DNA of 64,000 bases from Paraburkholderia haematera (GCF_905220975.1 NZ_CAJNBK010000006.1:248001-312000), one strand, 5' to 3'. Shown: positions 17,310 through 26,026, numbered from the stretch's first letter. Made by a program: numbers and translations. Notes: a model not told the origin generated them from the letters alone.

Positions 17310-19700
17310 ATGGCAAAGACACCAGGCGGAAAAAAAGCAACAGGCACAGGCTCGAACGAGCCGACCAGAAAGGTCACCGAGGCCAAGTTAGCTTCTTCCC
17401 CAAGAAAAACGTCTGCCGCAAGCGTCACACCTGCTGCCGGGAAGAAATCCTCGACCACTTCCGCTGCGCGAGCGGAGCCGGTCAGGGCGGCGAAAGCTGT
17501 ACCACCACCGGCCGCAAAACGGCCGGATGTCAGAAGCGCAAGGGAAGCGCCTGCCGTGCAGGATGATGCGGTAGAGCGCGAGACTCCAGTATCCACGGTT
17601 CAACCGGCTGTTGCCCAACAGCCGCGAGTCGAGACTACAGCCGGTACGACGAACTCCATGACGAAAAAGCTGAACGAAACACCCGTCGATGACGATGCAA
17701 CCCAAAGCGAGGAAACCCCTGCGGCCGTTCCCGGCAAGGTGGAAAAGGTCAAGGCTCGCGATCGTCGCGCAAAGGAAAAAGCACTGCTGAAAGACGCGTT
17801 CGCGTCGTCGCAGCCGGGCACCGTCGAGGAGCTCGAAGAGCGCCGCTCCAAACTGCGCGCGCTGATCAAGCTCGGCAAGGAGCGCGGCTTCCTCACGTAC
17901 GCGGAAATCAACGACCACCTGCCGGACAACTTCACCGAGACCGAGGCGATCGAAGGCATCATCAGCACGTTCAATGACATGGGCGTGGCTGTGTATGAGC
18001 AGGCGCCGGATGCTGAAACGCTGCTCCTGAACGACAACGCACCCGCTGCTTCGTCTGACGACGAAGTGGAAGAGGAAGCGGAAGTCGCGCTCTCCACCGT
18101 CGACTCCGAATTTGGCCGCACCACCGACCCGGTCCGCATGTACATGCGTGAAATGGGTACGGTCGAGCTGCTCACGCGCGAAGGCGAAATCGAAATCGCC
18201 AAGCGGATCGAAGACGGCCTCAAGCACATGGTGATGGCCATCTCCGCCTGCCCGACCACGATCGCCGACATTCTGGCGATGGCTGAGCGCGTGGCGAACG
18301 AGGAAATCCGTATCGACGAACTGGTCGACGGCCTGATCGACGCCAACGCGGAAGATGCGGACGGCTTCTCGGCACAGGAAGCGGAAGCGATCGAAAGCGA
18401 AGACGAGGAAGCCGAGGAAGAGGAATCGGACGACGAGGAAGAAGACGACGGCGCCGCGCAAGCCACGGCCAACGCAGCGCAGATGGAAGCGCTCAAGCGT
18501 GCGTCTCTCGAGAAGTTCGCCATGATCAGCGAATGGTTCGACAAGATGCGTCGTGCGTTCGAAAAGGAAGGCTACAAGTCCAAGTCGTATCTGAAGGCGC
18601 AGGAAACGATTCAGAACGAACTGATGACGATCCGCTTTACCGCGCGTACCGTCGAGCGTCTGTGCGACACGTTGCGTGCGCAAGTAGACGAAGTGCGTCA
18701 GGTCGAGCGTCAGATCCTGCATACGGTGGTCGACAAGTGCGGCATGCCGCGTGCGGAATTCATCGCGCGTTTCCCGGGCAGCGAAACGGATCTGGAATGG
18801 GCCGACAAGATCGTCGGCGAAGGTCACGCGTATAGCGCGATCCTTACGCGTAACATTCCGGCCATTCGCGAACAGCAGCAACGCCTACTCGATTTGCAGG
18901 CACGTGTCGTGCTGCCGCTGAAGGACCTGAAGGAAACCAACCGGCAGATGGCGGCTGGCGAACTGAAGGCGCGTCAGGCGAAGCGCGAAATGACCGAGGC
19001 GAACTTGCGTCTCGTGATCTCGATCGCGAAGAAGTACACGAACCGTGGTCTGCAGTTCCTCGACCTGATTCAGGAAGGCAACATCGGCCTGATGAAGGCG
19101 GTGGACAAGTTCGAATATCGTCGCGGCTATAAGTTCTCCACGTATGCCACGTGGTGGATCCGTCAGGCCATTACGCGTTCGATTGCTGACCAGGCGCGTA
19201 CGATCCGGATTCCGGTTCACATGATCGAAACGATCAACAAGATGAACCGCATCTCGCGTCAGATTTTGCAGGAAACCGGTCTCGAACCGGATCCGGCAAC
19301 GCTGGCCGAGAAGATGGAGATGCCGGAAGACAAGATCCGCAAAATCATGAAGATCGCGAAGGAGCCGATCTCGATGGAAACGCCGATCGGTGACGACGAC
19401 GATTCGCATCTGGGTGACTTCATCGAAGACAACAACACGGTTGCGCCGGCCGACGCCGCATTGCACGCCAGCATGCGCGATGTCGTGAAAGACGTGCTCG
19501 ACTCGCTAACGCCGCGCGAAGCAAAGGTGCTGCGCATGCGTTTCGGTATCGAGATGAGCACCGATCACACGCTCGAAGAAGTCGGTAAGCAGTTCGACGT
19601 GACGCGTGAGCGGATCCGTCAGATCGAAGCCAAAGCGCTGCGCAAACTGCGTCACCCGAGTCGCTCGGACAAGCTGAAGTCGTTCCTCGAAGGGAATTGA
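17310..19700 (+). CDS. rpoD: RNA polymerase primary sigma factor (sigma-70)
   Basis: Housekeeping sigma factor, 796 residues against 613 in E. coli. The extra length is mainly an N-terminal region of about 155 residues rich in Lys, Ala, Ser and Thr. Then come region 1.1 (about 156-240), region 1.2 ([12 protein letters not shown], about 270), and a non-conserved region with an acidic [16 protein letters not shown] tract near 370. Region 2 ([20 protein letters not shown] from about 580, and [10 protein letters not shown]) and region 4 ending [20 protein letters not shown] complete it. It has its own extended -10 promoter and a strong terminator downstream. Identification is certain. Confidence 0.98.
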   Translation: MAKTPGGKKATGTGSNEPTRKVTEAKLASSPRKTSAASVTPAAGKKSSTTSAARAEPVRAAKAVPPPAAKRPDVRSAREAPAVQDDAVERETPVSTVQPAVAQQPRVETTAGTTNSMTKKLNETPVDDDATQSEETPAAVPGKVEKVKARDRRAKEKALLKDAFASSQPGTVEELEERRSKLRALIKLGKERGFLTYAEINDHLPDNFTETEAIEGIISTFNDMGVAVYEQAPDAETLLLNDNAPAASSDDEVEEEAEVALSTVDSEFGRTTDPVRMYMREMGTVELLTREGEIEIAKRIEDGLKHMVMAISACPTTIADILAMAERVANEEIRIDELVDGLIDANAEDADGFSAQEAEAIESEDEEAEEEESDDEEEDDGAAQATANAAQMEALKRASLEKFAMISEWFDKMRRAFEKEGYKSKSYLKAQETIQNELMTIRFTARTVERLCDTLRAQVDEVRQVERQILHTVVDKCGMPRAEFIARFPGSETDLEWADKIVGEGHAYSAILTRNIPAIREQQQRLLDLQARVVLPLKDLKETNRQMAAGELKARQAKREMTEANLRLVISIAKKYTNRGLQFLDLIQEGNIGLMKAVDKFEYRRGYKFSTYATWWIRQAITRSIADQARTIRIPVHMIETINKMNRISRQILQETGLEPDPATLAEKMEMPEDKIRKIMKIAKEPISMETPIGDDDDSHLGDFIEDNNTVAPADAALHASMRDVVKDVLDSLTPREAKVLRMRFGIEMSTDHTLEEVGKQFDVTRERIRQIEAKALRKLRHPSRSDKLKSFLEGN

Positions 19701-19740
19701 TCGAAGTTGGCGGTCGTGGGAAATGATGTGGCAGTTTGAC

Positions 19741-19794
19741 AGGGGTCTCCCGGTTGTTTCGCTAGAGCGAAGCAGTTGCGGAGGCCCCTTTTTC
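19741..19794 (+). terminator. rpoD terminator
   Basis: GGGGTCTCC (19742-19750) pairs with GGAGGCCCC (19780-19788) with one G-U pair. An inner stem TTCGCT/AGCGAA lies within, and TTTTTC follows. It ends the rpoD transcript about 90 bp past the stop codon. Confidence 0.85.
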
Positions 19795-19850
19795 GTGTAG
19801 TATGTCGGCCAATCAACGAATTGGCCCGGCACTCATGACCGGGTCTTTTT
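19776..19850 (+). promoter_or_regulatory. tRNA promoter and leader with two mutually exclusive hairpins
   Basis: TTGCGG (19776-19781) and TAGTAT (19798-19803), 16 bp apart, form a plausible tRNA promoter. Downstream, GGCCAAT/ATTGGCC (19807-19813 with 19820-19826) and GGCCCGG/CCGGGTC (19823-19829 with 19839-19845) share bases 19823-19826, so only one can form. The second is followed by TTTTT and ends 3 bp before the tRNA 5' end, resembling an intrinsic terminator. Confidence 0.45.
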
Positions 19851-19853
19851 CTT

Positions 19854-19941
19854 GGGCCGGACGCCGTGCTGGTTGCAGGCAGCGGACTCATAATCCGCCT
19901 CCGAAAGGACACCGTCGGTTCGAATCCGACCCGGCCCACCA
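19854..19941 (+). tRNA. tRNA with CAU anticodon and long variable arm (tRNA-Ile2 or tRNA-Met)
   Basis: An 88-nt cloverleaf with encoded CCA. The acceptor stem is GGGCCGG/CCGGCCC, with discriminator A. The D-arm has a 3-bp GCC/GGC stem. The anticodon stem is GCGGA/TCCGC with loop CTCATAA (anticodon CAT), and the T-arm is GTCGG/CCGAC with loop TTCGAAT. Between anticodon stem and T-stem lie 15 nt (CTCCGAAAGGACACC) that can form TCC/GGA, a class II-type variable arm normally restricted to Leu, Ser and bacterial Tyr tRNAs. The loop fits both elongator Met and lysidine-modified Ile2 of E. coli. Identity is unresolved; Ile2 read by TilS is my preference. Confidence 0.88.
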
Positions 19942-20349
19942 AAGGTTTCAGCGGTTTTGAACCCCAGTCGAGGATCACTGGCCATCGGCAGTGCGCCTAT
20001 CCCGACACCCTCGCATCAAGCAGCCGCCAGTGCTTCTGCACGATTCACGCGAAACAGCATGGCCGGCAGCAGGAAACGCTCGGTCCCGTTTGCGCCCTCG
20101 AAGTCCCATCGGTGAGCCTGAAAGAAATCAAAAGAACATGCGCGCAACGATGACCCTCAAGGTCATCAATGCGTTGGGGCGTGTCGATACGCATCAGGCA
20201 TCTCCTGGTAGTTTTGTGCGCGGTATCTCGCGGTTTGGCGGCGCGAAGACGTGATGGCGCAAGCGGCGCGCCGTCGCCCCCGTACGACGCGCCGCTGTCC
20301 CGCGTGCGGTAGACTCCGGGAGCAATTTATTTGTCGATCATGACGGTAT
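19942..20349. other. Gene-free 408 bp after the tRNA
   Basis: I find no ORF with convincing codon use, no terminator of good quality for the tRNA (only an imperfect GGTTTCA/TTGAACC stem just after CCA) and no integrase. It is the left margin of the accessory-looking stretch. Confidence 0.5.
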
Positions 20350-21276
20350 ATGGACCGAATCGATGCCATGAAGGTGTTCGTCGCGACGCTCGACGAGGGG
20401 AGTCTGGCTCGCGCGGGGCGCCGGCTCGGCCGCTCTCCCGCGGCGGTGAGCCGGGCCATTGCCTTTCTCGAAGAACATACGGGCACTCCCCTGTTGTACC
20501 GCACCACGCGCACGATCAAGCTGAGTGAAGCGGGTGAGCGGTATGCAGCGGCCTGCCGGCGCATCCTGGCCGATCTCGAAGAAGCCGATATGTTCGTGGC
20601 AGACGAACGCTCGGCACCACGAGGCATGCTGACCGTGACCGCACCGGTTGCGGCCGGCGAGGACATCTTGCGGCCGATCCTCGACGAGTTCATCGACCGT
20701 CACCCCACCGTATCGATACGGCTCCAACTCCTCGACCGTCCCGTCGGGCTGATCGACGAGGGGATCGACGTGGCCCTGCGCATTGCGCATCTCGCCGATT
20801 CGACGCTGGTTGCGATTCCCATCGGCGAAGTCCGTCGCGTCATCGTCGCGGCGCCCGGGTACCTGGCGAAACATCCCGCCATCAACGAACCGGCCGATCT
20901 CGCCGGACATCAAATCATTTCCATGACGCACTTTGGGCTGGATTCGTGGAGCTTCCCTCCGGCCGGCAAATCAGCGATTCCGCTGGTCGTCCAGTTCGTT
21001 CCGCGCTTCGTCGTCAATACGATTCGCGGCGCCGTGGCATCGGCAGTGGCCGGTCATGGCATTACGCGGATGTTTTCTTATCACGTGGCCGAAGAAGTCA
21101 ACGCAGGGGCCCTGGAGATCGTCTTGCGCGATTGTGAGCATGCCCCGTTGCCTGTCAATCTTGTGACCCCTCACGGCCGCCTGTCCGCGCCCAAGGTGCG
21201 CGCTTTTGTCGACTTTGCGGCCCCGCGTCTGCGCGAGCAATTCGAGCAGATTCGGCAGATTACCGATGGCCATTAA
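20350..21276 (+). CDS. LysR-family transcriptional regulator
   Basis: 308 residues. The N-terminal winged HTH spans residues 1-62 (MDRIDAMKVFVATLDEGSLARA, then LGRSPAAVSRAIAFLEEHTGTPLLYRTTR). The LysR substrate-binding domain follows from about residue 90. The opening MDRIDAMK and the RTTRTIKLSEAG segment place it in the large CrgA/AaeR-like group. It is followed 236 bp later by a second LysR gene in the same direction rather than by a divergent target, so its regulated genes cannot be inferred from position. Confidence 0.9.
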   Translation: MDRIDAMKVFVATLDEGSLARAGRRLGRSPAAVSRAIAFLEEHTGTPLLYRTTRTIKLSEAGERYAAACRRILADLEEADMFVADERSAPRGMLTVTAPVAAGEDILRPILDEFIDRHPTVSIRLQLLDRPVGLIDEGIDVALRIAHLADSTLVAIPIGEVRRVIVAAPGYLAKHPAINEPADLAGHQIISMTHFGLDSWSFPPAGKSAIPLVVQFVPRFVVNTIRGAVASAVAGHGITRMFSYHVAEEVNAGALEIVLRDCEHAPLPVNLVTPHGRLSAPKVRAFVDFAAPRLREQFEQIRQITDGH

Positions 21277-21512
21277 ATCGTCATACGGAAGAATGACTTT
21301 CGTCTGGCGGCGATTCTCCCGAACCGCGAACTAATCTACACTCGCCTCCAAAATCCACGCGTGTCCCGCGGGAATCGGGAGTTCGCATCGCGCGGGAGCC
21401 GCGCCCCCTTCGCTGGTTTCCGGCATGAGATTCGGGCACACTCGTTCATCCGGCGCTCGTCACGCGCGCAAGCACGCCGCGTATCAACTCGTTGGCGACG
21501 ATAGAAAAGAAC

Positions 21513-22448
21513 ATGCAACGAAAATTCGACGATTTGTTGCTGGGCAGTATCGAGCTGTTCTGTCTGGCGGCGGAGCTTGGCAGCTTCACGTTGGCAGCGA
21601 CCGCCGCAAGCGTCACACCGGCCGCCGTGAGCCGATCGGTCGCGCGACTGGAGGAGCGCCTCGGCGTGCGCCTCTTCGTACGGACGACGCGGCAGATCCG
21701 GCTGACCGATTCCGGCCGGCGCTACTTCGAGCAAACCCAGCAGGCGCTGTCTCAACTCGTCGATGCGGAACGTGAGGTGACGGGGCAGCAGACAACGCCC
21801 GCCGGCGTGCTGAGGATCAGCATGCCGACGCCGTACGGCCACTATCGCGCGCTTCCGCTGCTGCCGGCGTTTCGCGAGAAGTATCCGGAAGTGGAAGTCG
21901 AGACGCACCTGAGCAACCGGAACATCGACTTTGCCGACGAGGGATTCGATCTCGCGATTCGCGGCCGCGCGCCCGACGACTCGAGCCTGATCGCGCGCAA
22001 GCTGGAAGATGCGGAGCTCGTCGTGGTCGCGACGCCCGGATACCTGAAACGCGCGGGTACGCCGAAATCGATCGAGGAGCTGCAACTCCATGACTGCATA
22101 CAGTTCGAGCTGCCAAGCAGCGGTCGCAACCTGATCTGGGCGTTTCGGGATGAATCCGGCGAAATCGACGTCGCGACGAAAGGCGGGTACGGGACGTCCG
22201 GCGACGTACTGTCCGGCGTGACACTTGCGCGCAGCGGCGCGGGCCTGTTCCAGACCTATCGCTTCATCGTCGAGCAGGATCTGCGCGACGGCCGGCTCGT
22301 CGAGGTGCTGCCCGGCAACGGCGGCTGTTCGCGGCCGTTCCTGCTGCTCTATCCGCATGGACGCTATCTCTCGTCGCGCGTCCGGGTGTTCGTCGATTTC
22401 CTCGTCGAACGTCTCACGCGTGTGTCGCCACGAACAAAGGCGCGATAA
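21513..22448 (+). CDS. LysR-family transcriptional regulator
   Basis: 311 residues from ATG 21513 (MQRKFDDLLLGSIELFCLAAELGSF). An upstream TTG at 21492 has no SD. The HTH VTPAAVSRSVARLEERLGVRLFVRTTRQI occupies about residues 30-60, and the effector domain begins near residue 90. It resembles the preceding LysR protein in layout and subfamily, so the two may be ancient duplicates. It is convergent with ohr, which lies 128 bp downstream on the other strand; that arrangement argues against direct divergent control. Confidence 0.9.
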   Translation: MQRKFDDLLLGSIELFCLAAELGSFTLAATAASVTPAAVSRSVARLEERLGVRLFVRTTRQIRLTDSGRRYFEQTQQALSQLVDAEREVTGQQTTPAGVLRISMPTPYGHYRALPLLPAFREKYPEVEVETHLSNRNIDFADEGFDLAIRGRAPDDSSLIARKLEDAELVVVATPGYLKRAGTPKSIEELQLHDCIQFELPSSGRNLIWAFRDESGEIDVATKGGYGTSGDVLSGVTLARSGAGLFQTYRFIVEQDLRDGRLVEVLPGNGGCSRPFLLLYPHGRYLSSRVRVFVDFLVERLTRVSPRTKAR

Positions 22449-22576
22449 GCGAGGATTGTCCACGTCGCCACCGTAACCCGAGGTTGCAGCCTGCGTGGCG
22501 GCCGAATCCGGCCGCCCGACGGCGATCGCTTCTACGCTTTGACCGCGTTGCGATGCTGTACGTTGAAAGATCCGGG

Positions 22577-22996
22577 TTAGATCAGATTGATCGTGACCTC
22601 GATGTTGCCTCGCGTGGCTTTGGAATACGGGCAAGTCTGATGCGCGGCGTCCACCAGGGCCTGGGCGACATCGCGGTCCAGACCCGGCACGCTGACATTC
22701 AGGCGCGCCTGGAGGAAATAGGCGCCGTCTGTCGTGCCAAGATCCACTTCCGCGTCGACCGCCAGATCCGGTGGAAGCTTGATCTTCTTCGCGCCGGCTG
22801 CAAGTCCCATCGCGCCGATAAAGCACGCGGACCAACCGGCGGCGAACAATTGCTCCGGATTGGTGCCGCTGCCGGCGCTGCCGGGCGACGAAAGCGTGAC
22901 GTCAAGACGGCCGTCGGAACTCCGTGCCGTGCCGTTCCGACCGCCGGACGAAACGTGCGTTTTGCCTGTGTAGATGACTTTTTCGATCTGGCTCAT
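22577..22996 (-). CDS. ohr: Organic hydroperoxide resistance protein
   Basis: Thiol peroxidase of the Ohr/OsmC fold, 139 residues, which reduces fatty-acid and other organic hydroperoxides using lipoyl-protein thiols. Both catalytic cysteines are present: Cys58 in AGWSACFIGAM and Cys122 in HQTCPYSKATRGN. The family Arg is likely in GGRNG near residue 20. The VCP-like CPYSKA motif separates it from OsmC. Start ATG at 22996 has AAGGA 8 nt upstream. The promoter region holds three copies of the palindrome TCGCATGCGA, also present ahead of the ohrR-like gene at 26398, which marks it as the probable target of that repressor. Confidence 0.95.
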   Translation of the reverse strand: MSQIEKVIYTGKTHVSSGGRNGTARSSDGRLDVTLSSPGSAGSGTNPEQLFAAGWSACFIGAMGLAAGAKKIKLPPDLAVDAEVDLGTTDGAYFLQARLNVSVPGLDRDVAQALVDAAHQTCPYSKATRGNIEVTINLI

Positions 22997-23030
22997 GATG
23001 TGTTCCTTGCTAGGTGACGATAGATTGATG

Positions 23031-23120
23031 TCGCATGCGAATGAATCGCATGCGACGCATTGTGGTGAGGATGTTCGGTGCTGTAAAGCGGTTTCGATTA
23101 AATCGCATGCGATGTATAAT
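23031..23120 (-). promoter_or_regulatory. ohr promoter with three OhrR-type palindromes
   Basis: TCGCATGCGA occurs at 23031-23040, 23046-23055 and 23103-23112. A minus-strand promoter for ohr fits TTTACA (complement of 23082-23087), 17 bp, CACAAT (complement of 23059-23064). An opposite promoter with TATAAT at 23115-23120 and TTTCGA 17 bp upstream reads away from ohr. The first two palindromes would cover the ohr transcription start. Confidence 0.65.
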
Positions 23121-23309
23121 TTCACGCACACGCGATACATCGCCATCAGCGCGCTCCGCTCGAGGCGTCCCGTTCGATATCGCTTCCGTATCGCTTCCAT
23201 ATCGAATCGATCGCATCGTTAAGGATGCCGATGTCACAGATATCCAGAGAGTCGTCTTTTGCCCGGGCTGCGGCGGGGCCTGCGCCACCCGCATCCCGAG
23301 CGGTCCAGG

Positions 23310-23540
23310 TTATTTCAACGCTTTTTGCCTGCGATACTCGGGAACCGGCAGTCCGCCCCAGCCCCAGTTCTCCATCTCCACTTCTTCGATGACGACAAAC
23401 GTGGCTTCGAGCGGCTTGTTCAGCACATCGAGCAGCAGGTGGCTCACGCCCTTGATGAGTTGAGCCTTTTCCTCCGCGGTGACAGAGTCGGCACCCGGTT
23501 TGGTGCCCTCACGGGTCACCTGAATCGTAACGATAGGCAT
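23310..23540 (-). CDS. 4-oxalocrotonate tautomerase family protein
   Basis: Small enzyme of 76 residues. ATG at 23540 gives MPIVTIQV, so that Pro1 becomes the N-terminal catalytic base after Met removal, the defining feature of the tautomerase superfamily. AAGGA is 8 nt upstream. The core TAEEKAQLIKGVSHLLLDVL and the beta-hairpin VVIEEVEMENWGWGGLPV match the 4-OT type. No catechol meta-cleavage genes are near, so its substrate is unknown; other members are promiscuous tautomerases or dehalogenases. It lies 60 bp downstream of the SDR gene on the same strand, so co-transcription is likely. Confidence 0.9.
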   Translation of the reverse strand: MPIVTIQVTREGTKPGADSVTAEEKAQLIKGVSHLLLDVLNKPLEATFVVIEEVEMENWGWGGLPVPEYRRQKALK

Positions 23541-23600
23541 GTCGGTTTCCTTGATCGTGATTGATGAAGAGGGCACCGCCTGGCAGCGCCCGGAGCGCGC

Positions 23601-24311
23601 TCAGTGACCGGCGATCTGGCCGCCGTCGACGTGCAGGATTTCGCCCGTCACGAACGGTGCCGAATCCAGATACACGATCGCATTGACGATGTCGCTCATT
23701 TCGCCCATGTGACCGACCGGATGCAGCGCGCCGAGTGCCGCGTGCGTTTCCGGCGCGTGCATCGGCGACTTGATGATGCCCGGTGCCACCGCATTCGCGC
23801 GAATCCCACGCTTGGCGTACTCGATCGCGAGCGACCGGGTCGCCGCGGCGATGCCGCCCTTGGTCAGCGATGCCAGCACCGAGGGCACGCCGTCGATCGC
23901 GTGGTCGACCAGCGTCGTCGTGATGCTGACCACGTGGCCGCTCGACTGCTTTTCCATCTGCGCTACCGCGAGTTGGGTGATGAAATGGAAGCCTGCGAGG
24001 TTCACACCGGTGACCGTTGCATAGTCTTCGGCGGTGTACTGGGTGAACGGCTTCGCGAGGAAGATGCCGGCGTTGTTGACCAGCGTGTCGACGCGGCCGA
24101 AGCGCGCGATCGCTTCATCAATCACACGGCGCGCGGTGGCCGGATCGGCGATGTCGCCGGCAACGGTGGCAATGTCCGGGTCATCGGACGGCTGAATGGT
24201 GCGCGACGTGGCGACGACCTGGTGGCCCAGCTTGCGGAATGCCTTGACTGTCTCCGCGCCAATGCCTTGCGACGCGCCGGTAACGACGATGACCTTCTTC
24301 GAATTGCTCAT
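23601..24311 (-). CDS. SDR-family protein lacking the catalytic tyrosine
   Basis: Rossmann-fold short-chain dehydrogenase/reductase of 236 residues. The cofactor motif TGASQGIG is at about residues 11-18, the NNAG motif (TLVNNAG) near 85 and the active-site Ser region SITTTL near 132. Where the family has Y-x3-K, the sequence reads ASLTK: the Lys is kept but the Tyr position is Ala. The Ser is also embedded in an unusual TTT stretch. ATG at 24311 is chosen because GAGG precedes it and the TGASQ motif then falls at the normal distance. The protein may bind NAD(P) without classical SDR catalysis, or use another proton donor. Confidence 0.88.
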   Translation of the reverse strand: MSNSKKVIVVTGASQGIGAETVKAFRKLGHQVVATSRTIQPSDDPDIATVAGDIADPATARRVIDEAIARFGRVDTLVNNAGIFLAKPFTQYTAEDYATVTGVNLAGFHFITQLAVAQMEKQSSGHVVSITTTLVDHAIDGVPSVLASLTKGGIAAATRSLAIEYAKRGIRANAVAPGIIKSPMHAPETHAALGALHPVGHMGEMSDIVNAIVYLDSAPFVTGEILHVDGGQIAGH

Positions 24312-24312
24312 A

Positions 24313-24705
24313 TCAAACCTCAGGATAAGTTGAGTTGGCTCTGTTTCTGACCGGGCTGACGTTGCCCTTGGGTGTGAATGTAGGCGCGTCGCCTCGAAAC
24401 TCGAATACCCGCCATGGACAATCACTCTTGCGTACCAGGAACAAATCAAGGTCCGCGTAAAGCGCTACCGCATGTCTGGCGACGTCATTGGTGCGCAGAA
24501 CGATATTGCGAAAGCCGTCCGGCGAATGCAGATAGCCCGGCGAGCGGGCCATGTGCACGGACGCTGCCAGCTCCCAGGTAAAACCTACGGAATCCTGATT
24601 GATATTGACCAATGCGTCGGCCGCGTCTTCTCCAGAGAGCACGTTGGCTTCGAAGGTGGGCTGGACAACCCGTTCACCTGGGAGCCGACGGTTGAGAAGT
24701 TCCAC
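24313..24705 (-). CDS. Doubtful ORF of 130 residues, unrecognised
   Basis: GTG-start reading frame with fairly normal codon use that ends 1 bp before the SDR start codon. I recognise no domain. It lies antisense to the MmgE/PrpD relic at 24622-24711, so part or all of it may be a by-product of that decayed gene. Kept only as a low-confidence entry. Confidence 0.2.
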   Translation of the reverse strand: MELLNRRLPGERVVQPTFEANVLSGEDAADALVNINQDSVGFTWELAASVHMARSPGYLHSPDGFRNIVLRTNDVARHAVALYADLDLFLVRKSDCPWRVFEFRGDAPTFTPKGNVSPVRNRANSTYPEV

Positions 24706-24711
24706 TGGCCC
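24622..24711 (+). pseudogene. Relic of an MmgE/PrpD-family gene (C-terminal fragment)
   Basis: The plus strand reads RVFSREHVGFEGG followed by LDNPFTWEPTVEKFHW, which closely resembles the C-terminal segment of MmgE/PrpD proteins (typical form: REH.GYEGGLDNPMSWE..VEKFHWL). Reading continues out of homology on both sides and no upstream part of the family is visible, so only about 30 residues survive. The family includes 2-methylcitrate dehydratase and related lyases. The fragment marks the 24.3-24.8 kb gap as a site of gene loss or recombination. Confidence 0.5.
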
Positions 24712-24769
24712 TCTATCGCAGCGATCCGGTACTGTTCAAGGCCACCGCGTCGTAGAAGGGCAAGCACGA

Positions 24770-26026
24770 CTACCGCGCACGCGCCCATTGCGCGAGTCCC
24801 GCACATGCGACCAGCAGCGTGCCGGTAACGAAGAACACAGAGTGCAGTCCAAGATGCACACCGATAAAGCCGCCGATCACGGGGCCGACGACCTGGCCGC
24901 TGAATTGCGCCGATTGCAGATAGCCGAGCATTTGCCCGGTCCTGCTCTCGCTGACCGATTGCCGGGCCAGCTTGGCAATGGAAGGCAGCAGGCCCGCGAG
25001 GGTCATGCCCATCAATACGCGCAATCCGGCCAGTTGCCACCAGTGCACGACGAAGGCCTGCGGGATCATCACCAGACCGGTGAGTACAAGGCAGGCAAGG
25101 ATCACGTTCCAACTGCCAATACGATCAGCCAGTGCGCCGAGCCGGGCCGCCGTCAACATGCTGCCCAATGCGGAACACGCCATGACCAGGCCCGCGACGC
25201 GAGTCAGGTGATCCGCCTGAACACCCAGCCCTCCGATGTACACCGTGATGATCGGCTCGATCGACATGTTCGCGAGCAGCACCATCATCGCGGTGACAAG
25301 GAGCGCGGCCAGCACCGCGTAATGGGTCGGACGACTCGATGCCGCGGTCTCGCTAGCGGCACGCTGCCGCGCGTGGTCCGCCGGATTGAAGTCTTCCTTC
25401 ACGAACACGATCGTGAGCAGGGCCGCGAACGCGATCATCGCGCCGCCTGCGAAAAATGTGCCGCGAATGCCGATCCATCCCGGCAACAAGCCGCCCACCA
25501 GCGGTCCAACCAGGTTGCCCGCGAGGGCGCCGGTCGACAGTATCCCCAGCGCCCAGCCGGCCCGCTCACGGGGTGCCTGCGAGCCGACCATCACCGTGGA
25601 CGCCGACGCGTAGCCGCCCACCAGGCCGGCGATCAGACGCAACGCAACCAGTTCATGGACCGTGTGGACGACCCCAATCAGCGACATCACCACGGCCATC
25701 CCCACCGCCGCGCGCACCAGCATCGGTTTGCGTCCGTAGCGATCGGCAAGGCGCCCCCACAGCGGCGCGGTGGCTGCCGTGCCAAGGAAGGTCGCGCCAA
25801 ACGCGACCCCCGACCATTGAATGACCGCCGACGAGGATTCGACGCCGAGTTGTTTCACGTACAACGGCAGGAACGGCAACAGCATGCTCAGGCTGACCAG
25901 CGTCGTAAACGAACCGAATACGCAAACCGCAAGATTGCGCTTCCAGTGATTCTGGTTGCGTTCGGCGTAACTGGCAGGGCGCGGCGAGCGCGCCGGCCGT
26001 AACAGCGATTGAGCGGGTTGATTCAT
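24770..26026 (-). CDS. MFS drug-efflux-type transporter
   Basis: Inner-membrane protein of 418 residues with about 12 hydrophobic segments. Loop 2-3 motif GRLADRYGRKPML near residue 90 and GILSTGALAGNLVGPLVGG (antiporter motif C type, about 160-180) place it in the DHA1 drug:H+ antiporter group (MdtG-like). The N-terminal 25 residues are a polar, Arg-rich tail. It is divergent from ohrR across 371 bp containing an ohrR-type palindrome, and it is followed on the same strand by the SDR, tautomerase and ohr genes, suggesting a role in peroxide or quinone stress. The exported compound cannot be named. Confidence 0.88.
   Translation of the reverse strand: MNQPAQSLLRPARSPRPASYAERNQNHWKRNLAVCVFGSFTTLVSLSMLLPFLPLYVKQLGVESSSAVIQWSGVAFGATFLGTAATAPLWGRLADRYGRKPMLVRAAVGMAVVMSLIGVVHTVHELVALRLIAGLVGGYASASTVMVGSQAPRERAGWALGILSTGALAGNLVGPLVGGLLPGWIGIRGTFFAGGAMIAFAALLTIVFVKEDFNPADHARQRAASETAASSRPTHYAVLAALLVTAMMVLLANMSIEPIITVYIGGLGVQADHLTRVAGLVMACSALGSMLTAARLGALADRIGSWNVILACLVLTGLVMIPQAFVVHWWQLAGLRVLMGMTLAGLLPSIAKLARQSVSESRTGQMLGYLQSAQFSGQVVGPVIGGFIGVHLGLHSVFFVTGTLLVACAGLAQWARAR

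Noticed and set aside
17388..18881. 497-codon frame antisense to rpoD
   Set aside because: Shadow of the sigma-factor gene; low-complexity Arg/Phe/Leu-rich product with no plausible start signals.
20350..22448. The two neighbouring LysR genes as a tandem duplication of one gene
   Set aside because: They share subfamily features, but the proteins differ at many positions even in the HTH, so any duplication is ancient; not reported as a repeat.
24472..24828. 118-codon plus-strand ORF containing the MmgE/PrpD-like segment as an intact gene
   Set aside because: Only about 30 residues resemble the family; sequence before and after is unrelated and the C-terminus is abnormal, so it is a relic, not a gene.
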